NCBI GenBank assembly: GCA_031277225.1
Contig: JAITMQ010000163.1
Location: 1 to 41,021 of the forward strand
Reading direction: 5' to 3'
Length of the DNA: 41,021 nucleotides
Origin: Clostridiales bacterium
GTDB lineage: Bacteria; Bacillota; Clostridia; Lachnospirales; WRAX01
The position numbers and the translations under genes were made by a program. The notes below the pieces were generated by a model, which saw only the letters and a list, made by a program, of their open reading frames with translations, made no database searches and was not told the DNA's origin. Below are positions 34,601 to 41,021 of the stretch, piece by piece. Position 1 is the first letter of the stretch; each line of letters starts with the position of its first letter.

Positions 34601-34804
34601 ATTCCGAACAGATTTATGCATTTGGGCGAGGAATTGAGCGGGCTGCCGAGTGTGGGCATTTCGGCGGAGGCTTTCTTGGAAAGATTCCCAAATTTAGAAT
34701 TTTATGCCTTCACGCCCGATGTTGAAATTGTGCATACAATTGAAGATTGGTTCAATAATACAGACCCTGCAATAAATCATGTTATAAGCATAGTCGGCGA
34801 GTAA
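31607..34804 (+). CDS. secreted amidase / stalk domain / S41-like peptidase fusion
   Basis: The start at 31607 (MRKFKKIAVIVM) follows AAAGGAG; the open frame upstream belongs to the previous gene. Signal peptide to about residue 27. Amidase-signature domain, about 28-490: LLKDNINFMGLPTTGG (catalytic Lys), SPAGSSSGSAVAVA and GTETTGSIQGPAA (catalytic Ser pair). Stalk domain, about 498-578: FEPLGFDVGWDNETRQVTL and RGADALALTID. C-terminal S41-like domain, about 583-1065: AAAKLNDNHFRFLPSW, VIVDARGNPGGDQL and TNHQSGSAAFMTT with a candidate nucleophilic Ser. With 1,065 residues and two hydrolase folds joined by an attachment domain, it is an unusual layout. The substrate is unknown; an extracellular amide or peptide bond is likely. 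A terminator follows. Confidence 0.85.
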   Translation: MRKFKKIAVIVMIFIMTAAFAITARAAVDIDSVSIPEIQSMVREGQLTYEELTETFLARIARYDGVLRSIIALSPEAVGRAIAADNAVRANPDLAQGMFGIPVLLKDNINFMGLPTTGGALALADNMAEFNATLVENLLDAGAIILGKANLSELAGVVTHVPAFSAVGGLTVHPFAPFDAEASPAGSSSGSAVAVAASLAAVAVGTETTGSIQGPAAAVQVAAIKPTVGLVSTHGVIPIAETRDAPGPMARNLTDAAILLNAMAGGDVDFTPNLGPNGLQGLRIGVLTDVLGDITALSDGALANFNAMLAVLEQAGATIVMAEDGGFLAFDPEISLAHLMTSATNMYTELVIYLDEFLASLPQGFPIRSTAELHAFNAANPEAIPHEQMALDLAITMDLTDMDAVMAGILGERDAVAALIDAMLAEHNLDMIIGVDFSPFAAVAGYPVVSVPLYLNEDAVGLSTNAIFIGTAFSDARLIEAAFVAEQGTNFRQSPVLFGPVRSVFEPLGFDVGWDNETRQVTLVRGADALALTIDSDIFTLNGAPHNLPQAPQIVDGTTMAPIEPLLSAVGLDSGENGGRNALWVEDVEQFRDAVMHVHPRFWDDSEIFIPADAAGGVGGLGIWYNLEFNELSRRNFLREIDELLENIPNFSDTQILIALQSAAAKLNDNHFRFLPSWDASEIFPLGLSHFGGMSGGFYLTQASADFANALNHRLAAINGVVIGEIIDMFAEIYPTENIYDVWRFLPNQIIALPMLEYLGLWNDGAIFAFEGADGNIVEIALTQANLGMAEMYDLRSEGDLPDFLNMRDHNSFRFIEEYGILYIRIEAFSPNRIIALMAGDDHPAGVETLLNTAILEPLTQIPEGVTDPMEQVMLLFGIYEGGDRENWAPVPEIVSLFESGAVQAVIVDARGNPGGDQLPFLPLLRYIAEHTAEGRFFYLTNHQSGSAAFMTTMITAYMGFTTAGTPPAQNTLFHGLNQIDQERSAMFALPNAGMYITIPNRFMHLGEELSGLPSVGISAEAFLERFPNLEFYAFTPDVEIVHTIEDWFNNTDPAINHVISIVGE

Positions 34805-34815
34805 GGCCGCTAAAC

Positions 34816-34847
34816 AAAAAGCCCGGAACTATTTCCGGGCTTTTTTT
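34816..34847. terminator. bidirectional intrinsic terminator
   Basis: AAAAAGCCCGGAA (34816-34828) pairs with TTCCGGGCTTTTT (34833-34845) around CTAT, with Ts continuing to 34847. It ends the amidase fusion gene on the plus strand; the A-run gives a T-tract for hutU transcripts from the other side. Confidence 0.92.
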
Positions 34848-34939
34848 GCTTCAATTTTAGGTGTTGCGCAAAAAAGGAATCCGCGAAATTTTCGTGCATT
34901 TCGTGTTTTTCGTGGTTTAGAATCCGCGTGTGAAGTGGC

Positions 34940-34967
34940 GGGGGATTCCCGCTTTCGCGGGAATGGC
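34940..34967. repeat. single arm of the CGTCATTCC repeat family
   Basis: GGGGGATTCCCGCTTTCGCG followed by GGAATGGC, just downstream of the hutU stop. The remaining sequence 34848-34939 shows no gene or clear signal. Confidence 0.7.
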
Positions 34968-34970
34968 GGA

Positions 34971-36947
34971 CTATCCGCTTACAATTTTCTCCAGAAGAGT
35001 TTCATCCGCCACAAACGGCAGGGTTATATGTCCTGCGTGGTTTTGGTTATATTCTTCGGCCGTGGCCATGGCATTGGGGTTTTTGGCCCAGCTTCTGCGG
35101 GCAATTCCTACATTAACATCCCACATCATGGCGGATTTTATAATCTCGTCAATGCGCGCCGAGCCGTCTAAAACAAGGCCAAAGCCGCCGTTTACAGACT
35201 TGCCTATGCCAACGCCGCCGCCATTGTGCAGCGCGATTAAGGACATTCCGCGCGCGGCATTTCCGGCGAAGCTTTGCGTCGCCATATCCGCCGTAATATT
35301 GCTGCCGTCCTTGATATTTGCGGTTTCTCTAAAGGGGCTGTCCGTGCCGCCCGTGTCGTGGTGGTCGCGCCCAAGCATAATCGGCCCAACTTCGCCATTG
35401 CGCACCATTTCGTTGAATTTCAGCGCGATTTTAGTGCGCCCCTCGGCATCTTGATATAAAATCCGCGCCTTTGTGCCGACTACAAGGCGGTTTTTCTCCG
35501 CTTCGTCAATCCAGGCATAATTATCGCGGTCGGCTTCGCGGCGCGTGGGGTCTATGCAGGACTTCGCGGCCGCGTCGGTTTTGCGCAAATCGTCATCGTC
35601 GCCGGAGAGGCAAATCCAGCGGAATGGGCCATAGCCATAGTCAAAAAGCTCCGGCCCCAAAATATCTTCGACATAGGAGGGATAAATAAATCCGTCCTTT
35701 TCGTCGATTCCATTCTTGCTAATACTCGTGATTCCGCAATCGTAGAGGGCCTTAAGGAAGGAATTCCCATAATCAAAGAAATAAGTTCCGCGGGCGACAA
35801 GGGCTTCAATGGCGGCATAATGCTTTTTGAGGGTTTCGTCAACAAGGGCGACAAAATATGCCCTATCTTCGGTCAACAGCCGCGTACGCTCGCTAAAGCT
35901 GATTTGCGGGCAATAGCCGCCGCCGTAAACGTCGTGGCAGGAAGTCTGGTCTGTTAGCAGGTCAATATGAATTTCGGACGCGGCGGCATATTCCAACAAG
36001 TCCACAATATTCCCGGCATAAGCAATGGAGTAAGGTTCGCCTTTGGCTAGGTAGGAAGTCGCAAGTTCAAAGGATTCTTTAGGCGTGCGACAAATCGCCC
36101 GAACCCAGCCCTGGTCATAACGGGTTTGGATTCGACTTTCGTCAACCTCGGCAATTATGCCAACGCCGCCCGCAATTTCAATCGCTTTGGGCTGCGCGCC
36201 GCTCATTCCGCCAAGGCCGCTTGACACAAATAATTTGCCCGCAAGGTCGCTTCCCGCGCCCAGCCCAAGCTTCATGCGCCCTGCGTTTAGCAGGGTGTTA
36301 TAAGTTCCGTGAACAATGCCCTGTGGGCCTATATACATCCAGCCGCCCGCCGTCATTTGCCCATAATTCGCAACGCCCATCTGCGCCGCAATCTCAAAAT
36401 CGTTTAAATTGTCGAACATTCCAATCATTAGGCCATTTGTGATTATGACGCGGGGGGCTTCGGGGCGCGAGGGGAAAAGGCCCAGTGGGTGGCCGCTTTG
36501 CACAACGAGTGTTAAATCTTGGGTTAAATTTTGCAAGTATAACATAATTAGGCGATATTGCAGCCAATTTTGACAGACCGCGCCCGTTTCGCCATAGGTT
36601 ATCAGCTCATAGGGATATAGCGCGATTTCAAAGTCCAAATTATTGTCAATCATAACCTGAAAGGCCTTGCCTTCAAGGCATTTGCCCTCATATTCATCCA
36701 CGGGCCGCCCAAAAAGCCGCCCCGCCGGGCGATAACGATAGGCGTAAATTCGCCCGTATTTCGTGAGTTCCTCCATAAATTCGGGTGCCAGCACCTCATG
36801 CAACTCATTTGGAACATAACGAAGCGCATTTGCAAGTGCCTGCTGTGCCTGCGCGCGGCTTAAGCGAAAGCCGCGGCCGGGCGCGCGGCGAATCCCCTCC
36901 ACAAAAGCGGGATATTCAGGCAATTCACTCGATAATCTAATGTCCAT
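34971..36947 (-). CDS. hutU: urocanate hydratase
   Basis: Second step of histidine degradation: urocanate plus water gives imidazolonepropionate, using tightly bound NAD+. The protein shows GGWMYIGPQGIVHGTYNT, LAGKLFVSSGLGGMSGAQPK (NAD-binding) and DQTSCHDVYGGGYCP. At 658 aa it is longer than the roughly 555-aa Bacillus and Pseudomonas enzymes and closer in size to the long form seen in animals. AGGGAGG precedes the ATG at 36947. It lies 13 nt after the antitoxin gene on the same strand, so the promoter in front of the toxin gene probably also serves hutU. hutH is divergent, beyond the toxin-antitoxin pair. Confidence 0.96.
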   Translation of the reverse strand: MDIRLSSELPEYPAFVEGIRRAPGRGFRLSRAQAQQALANALRYVPNELHEVLAPEFMEELTKYGRIYAYRYRPAGRLFGRPVDEYEGKCLEGKAFQVMIDNNLDFEIALYPYELITYGETGAVCQNWLQYRLIMLYLQNLTQDLTLVVQSGHPLGLFPSRPEAPRVIITNGLMIGMFDNLNDFEIAAQMGVANYGQMTAGGWMYIGPQGIVHGTYNTLLNAGRMKLGLGAGSDLAGKLFVSSGLGGMSGAQPKAIEIAGGVGIIAEVDESRIQTRYDQGWVRAICRTPKESFELATSYLAKGEPYSIAYAGNIVDLLEYAAASEIHIDLLTDQTSCHDVYGGGYCPQISFSERTRLLTEDRAYFVALVDETLKKHYAAIEALVARGTYFFDYGNSFLKALYDCGITSISKNGIDEKDGFIYPSYVEDILGPELFDYGYGPFRWICLSGDDDDLRKTDAAAKSCIDPTRREADRDNYAWIDEAEKNRLVVGTKARILYQDAEGRTKIALKFNEMVRNGEVGPIMLGRDHHDTGGTDSPFRETANIKDGSNITADMATQSFAGNAARGMSLIALHNGGGVGIGKSVNGGFGLVLDGSARIDEIIKSAMMWDVNVGIARRSWAKNPNAMATAEEYNQNHAGHITLPFVADETLLEKIVSG

Positions 36948-36960
36948 AATAATCCTCCCT

Positions 36961-37182
36961 TTAATCTAAACTATCCCAGTCTATTTCATTATGACAATAA
37001 TATTCGCCCTTTGCAAATTGCTCACGAGCAAGACGCAATTCCTCCGCCTCTTTCATGGTAAGTTTTGTGAAATCCGGATCCCACGCCACCACTAACTTTT
37101 TTACAATTTGCCCGGCAAAATGTTGCTCCTCTTCCGGCAGCATTTCAAGCATGTCAACAATTCCTCTTACAGTAGCCGTCAT
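36961..37182 (-). CDS. antitoxin of a type II toxin-antitoxin pair
   Basis: A 73-aa protein starting MTATVRGIVDMLEMLPEEEQ, with GGAGGG just upstream; the frame is open further up but has no second SD. The layout (helical N-terminus, VAWDPDFTKLTMKEAEELRL, acidic end NEIDWDSLD) matches small antitoxins paired with RelE/ParE toxins in Clostridia. It would bind and block the toxin and probably repress the shared promoter. It follows the toxin gene by 13 nt and precedes hutU by 13 nt. Confidence 0.8.
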   Translation of the reverse strand: MTATVRGIVDMLEMLPEEEQHFAGQIVKKLVVAWDPDFTKLTMKEAEELRLAREQFAKGEYYCHNEIDWDSLD

Positions 37183-37195
37183 GAAATTCCCTCCT

Positions 37196-37453
37196 TTACT
37201 TATAGACATCGCCGCGACTGTCAATATTATTAATCATTAAAATCCTTAGATTTCCGTTCGCAAGATACTCATAAACTACCCTGTATTTACCAACAACCAA
37301 ACGAAGTTCATTATTTGAGCCTTTCAACGGCTTTATATCACCCTTTGGAGGGGCTTGAGTCAGTCCGTTGATTCCATTCAAAATTCTCCTTCGTGTTTTC
37401 TTGTCATATCGCTTCAATCTCTTGTATGCTTCTTTTGAATATCTAATCTCCAT
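37196..37453 (-). CDS. RelE/ParE-family toxin
   Basis: An 85-aa basic protein with the RelE fold pattern: MEIRYSKEAYKRLKRYDKKT, PPKGDIKPLKGSNNELRLVV and GKYRVVYEYLANGNLRILMI. RelE-like toxins cut mRNA on the ribosome, while ParE-like ones poison gyrase; I cannot tell which applies here. AAGGAG precedes the ATG at 37453 and a perfect promoter is upstream. The toxin gene comes first, the reverse of the usual antitoxin-first order but like higBA. Confidence 0.88.
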   Translation of the reverse strand: MEIRYSKEAYKRLKRYDKKTRRRILNGINGLTQAPPKGDIKPLKGSNNELRLVVGKYRVVYEYLANGNLRILMINNIDSRGDVYK

Positions 37454-37487
37454 CCCGCTTCTCCTTTGTTGGAATCTGGTTAAGAAA

Positions 37488-37516
37488 ATTATATAATTTC
37501 ACAAAGCTTTTGTCAA
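37488..37516 (-). promoter_or_regulatory. perfect-consensus promoter of the toxin-antitoxin-hutU unit
   Basis: TTGACA (37516-37511), a 17-bp spacer and TATAAT (37493-37488). The AT palindrome around the -10 (AATTATATAATT) could be an operator for the toxin-antitoxin complex. Confidence 0.85.
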
Positions 37517-37524
37517 GCCAGAGC

Positions 37525-37553
37525 TTGCGCAAAAGTGAATAATGTAATATAAT
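37525..37553 (+). promoter_or_regulatory. sigma-A promoter of hutH
   Basis: TTGCGC (37525-37530), a 17-bp spacer and TATAAT (37548-37553); the -10 is perfect and the -35 weak. It is divergent from, and only 8 bp away from, the toxin promoter, so a regulator bound here could affect both. Confidence 0.65.
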
Positions 37554-37571
37554 TAGGGCGGAGGTGTTGAA

Positions 37572-39137
37572 ATGATTAAAATTTCTGATAAAGACTTAAC
37601 GATTGACGAGCTTGTGCAGGTGGCGCGCGGCTATGTGCCGGTCATGCTTTGCGACGACATTAAAGAGGGCATTTTGCGCTCGCGCGAAGTGGTGGATTCC
37701 ATGGTGAATGAGCGGCAGGTGGTTTATGGCATTACCACGGGCTTTGGCAGCCTTGCCAAAACCGTTATAGAACCCGAGGCCGTGCAGGAATTACAGCGCA
37801 ATTTGATTGTCAGCCATGCCTGCGGCGTGGGCGACGCTCTGCCCGAAGATGTTGTTCGCGCCATGATTCTACTCCGCGCAAAATCGCTTGCTTGGGGACA
37901 TTCCGGCGTGCGCCTGGTTTTAATCGAGCGTCTGCTGGACTTGCTTAACAAGCGCGTAACCCCAATTGTGCCCGAAAAAGGCTCTCTTGGCGCAAGTGGC
38001 GACCTTTGCCCGCTGTCGCATATGGTTTTGCCGCTGATTGGCGAAGGTGAGGCCATTTACGAGGGCGAACGCCTTAACGGGGCTTTGGCAATGCGCCTTG
38101 CGGGCATTGAAACAATCACGCTTGAGGCCAAAGAGGGCCTTGCGCTGAATAATGGCACACAATGCATGACGGCAGTCGGCGCGCTGGCGGTCTATGACGC
38201 GTGGAATTTGCTTGAAACAGCGGAAAAAGCCGCCGCGTTGACGCTGGAGGCTTTAAATGGGCGCGTTGATGCCCTTGATGAGCGTATTCATGCGCTTCGC
38301 CGTCATTCGGGCCAGCGTATAAGCGCCGCGCTTATTTTGGAATATACCAAAGGTTCAACTTTTATTAATAATTCAAAACCCAGTCGCGACGGGGATTTTA
38401 GGATTCAAGACGCCTATGCCCTGCGCTGTGTTCCGCAGGTTCATGGCGCAAGCCGCGACAGCCTTACGCATATCACGCAAATTGTTGAGCAGGAAATGAA
38501 TTCTGTTACCGACAATCCGCTTATCGTCGGCAATGAAGCCATTTCCGGCGGCAATTTCCACGGCCAGCCCGTGGCTTTGGTTATGGACTTTTTGGGCATT
38601 GCCCTGGCAGAACTTGCCAATATTTCCGAACGCCGCCTTGAACGCCTGCTTAACGACAATCTCTCAAATGGTATGCCGTCGTATTTGATTGCCGAAAAGG
38701 AGAAAAAGGGCTTACATTCGGGCTTTATGATAGTGCAATATACGGCGGCTTCGCTGGTTTCGGAGAATAAGGTGCTGGCGCATCCGGCCTGTGTGGACTC
38801 AATTCCCAGCTCGAATAGCCAAGAAGACCATGTTTCCATGGGCACAATTGCCGCGCGCAAGGCCGCGCAAATTCTTGAGAATGTAATGCAGGTGATTGCG
38901 ATGGAATTGTTGGTTGCGGCGCAGGCCGTGGATTTGCGGCGCAAAAGGGGCGAATGGTCCAATCCCGAGTCGGAAAAGCCGAAATGGTTTGGGCCGGAAA
39001 GGCCTACCGACCTGGGGCAGACCACCGAAAAAGTCTATAATAAAATCCGCACAAAAGTCGCGCCGCTGCAGAAGGACAGAATCCTTGCGCCGGATATTGC
39101 GGCTGTGGCGGAATTAATTCGCGCTGAAGTGTTTTAA
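37572..39137 (+). CDS. hutH: histidine ammonia-lyase
   Basis: First step of histidine degradation: removes ammonia from L-histidine to give urocanate, the substrate of the hutU product. VVYGITTGFGSLAKTVI and GSLGASGDLCPLSHM are diagnostic; the Ala-Ser-Gly in the latter cyclises to the MIO electrophile. NNGTQCMTAV and SSNSQEDHVSMG are also family blocks. The length of 521 aa is normal. GGAGGTG lies 5 nt before the ATG. The next gene, a lipoprotein, starts 20 nt downstream and may be co-transcribed. Confidence 0.97.
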   Translation: MIKISDKDLTIDELVQVARGYVPVMLCDDIKEGILRSREVVDSMVNERQVVYGITTGFGSLAKTVIEPEAVQELQRNLIVSHACGVGDALPEDVVRAMILLRAKSLAWGHSGVRLVLIERLLDLLNKRVTPIVPEKGSLGASGDLCPLSHMVLPLIGEGEAIYEGERLNGALAMRLAGIETITLEAKEGLALNNGTQCMTAVGALAVYDAWNLLETAEKAAALTLEALNGRVDALDERIHALRRHSGQRISAALILEYTKGSTFINNSKPSRDGDFRIQDAYALRCVPQVHGASRDSLTHITQIVEQEMNSVTDNPLIVGNEAISGGNFHGQPVALVMDFLGIALAELANISERRLERLLNDNLSNGMPSYLIAEKEKKGLHSGFMIVQYTAASLVSENKVLAHPACVDSIPSSNSQEDHVSMGTIAARKAAQILENVMQVIAMELLVAAQAVDLRRKRGEWSNPESEKPKWFGPERPTDLGQTTEKVYNKIRTKVAPLQKDRILAPDIAAVAELIRAEVF

Positions 39138-39157
39138 ACATTCGTGGAGGTATAACT

Positions 39158-40267
39158 ATGAGATTTTTGCGTATTTTGCTCGCCGCCATGCTTTTGCTGC
39201 TCATGGCGGCTTGCAACAGGGCGATTGAGGCGGATATTCCGGACATTGTTTATCACTCCGAGCCTGAACTTCCCGCACAACCCTCCTCCGGCCAAATCCA
39301 TTTGTACGGTGAATGGCACGCCCTGGAGCATATGATAGACAAGCACTTTGAGTTATGGTATTATTACTACAATACTCACGGCATGAGGCATCTAATTTTG
39401 GAAACGTCGTTTTCTGCGGCGGAATTCCTTAATATATGGATGCATGAGGATGACGACGATATTTTAGACGCGCTTTTTCGGGACAGACGCGGCACGGCAT
39501 CGGACACGGTCTATCAGCGGGAGTTTTATCGCAGAGTTAAGCGGGAATTGCCCGAAACCATATTCCACGGCGTGGATGTGGGGCATCAATACGCCTCTAC
39601 AGGGCGGCGATTTTTGCGCCATTTGCGCGCAAACGACCTTGAAGGCAGCGAGATTTACCGCCTTGCAACGGAAAATATCGCGCAGGGGCGGGAATTTTAC
39701 GGCGTGCAAAGAAGCGACCATAATTGGCGCACGGTTGTAATGGCGAATAATTTCATTCGTGTGTTTGACGGCCTTGGCGATGAGAGCGTTATGGGGCAAT
39801 TTGGGGGCTTTCATGTGAATACGCCGGAAAGCAGGATAAACCCCATGACAACGCGCAATATGATTGCCGTGCTGAAAGAGCGTTATGGCGAAAATGTGCA
39901 TACGACCTGTCTTGTTGAGTATTTCTTGCGGCAAGTTGCCGGAACACCGGATGTTGTTATGGTTGGCGGCACAGAATTTAATGCGACATTTTATGGCGAG
40001 CAGAGCCTAAGCGCTTTCCATAATATCCCATATGTGATGCGCGAATTTTGGCTTCTGACGGACGAAAATGCCTATGATATATTCAAAGACCATCCCACAA
40101 CCGGGAATGTGCTGCCTTTTCACAACTTTCCCATGCGGGTAGAGGCCGGGCAAGTGGCGGTTATCCGCTATATCCTCCCCGACGACACATATCGCATGGA
40201 ATATCTGCGCTCCGATGGCGAAATATGGTATTATTGGGAAATTTTTAATACCTTCGTCATGCCCTAG
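39158..40267 (+). CDS. lipoprotein, ChaN/EreA/TraB-like superfamily
   Basis: Lipoprotein signal with lipobox MAAC (mature Cys about 19). The mature domain opens with IHLYGEWHALEHMIDKHFEL and MRHLILETSFSAAEF, and has GQFGGFHVNTP later. The GExH plus later GxH pattern is that of the ChaN/erythromycin-esterase/TraB group, whose members bind haem or metal or act as hydrolases. The middle part is rich in His (VDVGHQYAS, RSDHNWRT). GGAGG precedes the ATG. It is 20 nt after hutH, but nothing in the sequence links it to histidine use. The family assignment is moderate and the activity unknown. Confidence 0.7.
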   Translation: MRFLRILLAAMLLLLMAACNRAIEADIPDIVYHSEPELPAQPSSGQIHLYGEWHALEHMIDKHFELWYYYYNTHGMRHLILETSFSAAEFLNIWMHEDDDDILDALFRDRRGTASDTVYQREFYRRVKRELPETIFHGVDVGHQYASTGRRFLRHLRANDLEGSEIYRLATENIAQGREFYGVQRSDHNWRTVVMANNFIRVFDGLGDESVMGQFGGFHVNTPESRINPMTTRNMIAVLKERYGENVHTTCLVEYFLRQVAGTPDVVMVGGTEFNATFYGEQSLSAFHNIPYVMREFWLLTDENAYDIFKDHPTTGNVLPFHNFPMRVEAGQVAVIRYILPDDTYRMEYLRSDGEIWYYWEIFNTFVMP

Positions 40268-40272
40268 GGATG

Positions 40273-40311
40273 CCGACTTTCAGTCGGAATCTTTAGCCGG
40301 TTTTAACCGGC
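40273..40311. repeat. two short hairpins between convergent genes
   Basis: CCGACT-TTC-AGTCGG (40273-40287) and GCCGGTT-TT-AACCGGC (40296-40311) stand between the lipoprotein and the hemolysin III gene. Neither has a good T-tract; they probably act as 3' stabilising or weak termination structures. Confidence 0.6.
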
Positions 40312-40321
40312 ACTAACGTCT

Positions 40322-41005
40322 TTACAATATGAACACGGCAATAGCCACCGAATGTAGGATGGATGCCGCGACAACGAATAGATGGAATACCGAATGCATA
40401 TATTTTTTCTTGCGCCCGGCTATATAAAAGGCCACGCCGAGGGTGTAAAGCCCGCCGCCCGTCAGCAGAAGCACAAAAAACGGCGCGCCCAAAACCTCTA
40501 TCATAGGCCCAAGGCGAAACAACGCCGCCCAGCCCAAAAGCAAATAAAGCACAATCGAAACAACTTTAAAACGATTGATAAAAATGGCCTTCATGACTAT
40601 GCCAAGCACGGCCATTCCCCAAATTACGCCAAAAAGCACCCATGCGTCCACAGGGCGCGCAACCCGAAATTCGTTTAGCAAAATTGGCGTATAAGTGCCG
40701 GCGATAAGCACAAAAATTGTGCAATGGTCAAGGATTCTAAAGACTTTTTTGGGCAGGCCGATATGCAGGCCATGGTAAATACTTGACATTGTGAACAACA
40801 AAATCACGGAAAAGCCGTAAATCATGGCCGTAACCACGCCCACAACGGATTGGTTAAAGGCCGCCACAACAACGCAGGCCAAAAGCGCAACAAGCCCAAG
40901 CCCCGCGCCAATAATATGCGTAACCATATTCATGCGCTCTTCCCCGCGGCAATACCCCGGCAAATGAATAATCCTCCTGCGCCTGGCAGTATTCTGTAAA
41001 CTCAT
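40322..41005 (-). CDS. hemolysin III / PAQR family membrane protein
   Basis: A 227-aa protein with seven hydrophobic helices, as usual for the HlyIII/PAQR family. The three family signatures are present: SSIYHGLHIG, RILDHCTIFVLIAGTYTP and HSVFHLFVVAAS, which together hold the conserved metal-ligand His and Asp residues. Some PAQR members are hydrolases; the bacterial role is unclear despite the name. AAGGAGGGG fixes the ATG at 41005. The promoter lies beyond the window. Confidence 0.93.
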   Translation of the reverse strand: MSLQNTARRRRIIHLPGYCRGEERMNMVTHIIGAGLGLVALLACVVVAAFNQSVVGVVTAMIYGFSVILLFTMSSIYHGLHIGLPKKVFRILDHCTIFVLIAGTYTPILLNEFRVARPVDAWVLFGVIWGMAVLGIVMKAIFINRFKVVSIVLYLLLGWAALFRLGPMIEVLGAPFFVLLLTGGGLYTLGVAFYIAGRKKKYMHSVFHLFVVAASILHSVAIAVFIL

Positions 41006-41021
41006 AATTTCCCCTCCTTCT

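Overview
The window looks like chromosome of a motile, endospore-forming, Gram-positive anaerobe of the class Clostridia; I cannot name a genus. The evidence is an alpha/beta-type small acid-soluble spore protein (25778-25981), many strong Shine-Dalgarno sites (AAGGAGG type), consensus sigma-A promoters with 17-bp spacers, several Sec lipoproteins, a cell-wall-anchored protein with an NPxTG tail, the Firmicutes-style infC-rpmI-rplT and obg-yhbY clusters, and two sequences matching the sigma-28/SigD (flagellar) promoter consensus. No rRNA, tRNA, CRISPR array, prophage or full insertion sequence was seen.

Layout. 1-462: the first codons of a leftward gene, whose 5' leader carries a 167-bp foldback element resembling a MITE, and divergent promoters. 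463-3903: a chemoreceptor with stacked HAMP-like segments, followed by an RCC1-repeat lipoprotein. 3900-8227: selO, a DUF1576-like membrane protein and a GAF/HD-GYP protein; both convergent pairs here share palindromic stop codons. 8249-9557: rplT, rpmI and infC (leftward) behind an attenuator leader, with an AUA start for infC. 9541-12006: thrB, cysE and cysK for amino-acid synthesis. 11996-13968: a secreted protein of unknown role, a 51-codon basic ORF, a gene behind a SigD-like promoter, and a FliS-like gene. 13979-17340: a secreted SNase-like/helix-hairpin-helix protein, yhbY and obg. 17486-23349: a six-PAS hybrid histidine kinase overlapping a response regulator with an HD-GYP output. 23422-25122: two membrane/TPR proteins behind a consensus SigD-like promoter. 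25211-28156: a small unknown protein, the spore protein, a TraB/GumN lipoprotein and a sortase-type acidic repeat protein. 28164-34847: a repeat-rich region holding three copies of a copper-amine-oxidase-N ('stalk') domain, one in a pseudogene, one in a secreted 518-aa protein and one in an amidase/stalk/S41-like fusion. 34971-39137: divergent hutU and hutH with a toxin-antitoxin pair between them, on the hutU side. 39158-41005: a ChaN/EreA-like lipoprotein and a hemolysin III family membrane protein.

How it fits together. Much of the window is signalling and motility: the chemoreceptor and the large kinase share a related extracytoplasmic sensor domain, two HD-GYP proteins point to cyclic-di-GMP turnover, and the SigD-like promoters tie two genes of unknown function to the flagellar regulon. 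The rest is a mix of translation housekeeping, cysteine/threonine synthesis, histidine breakdown and an unusually rich set of cell-surface proteins that appear to have spread by local duplication between short palindromic repeats.
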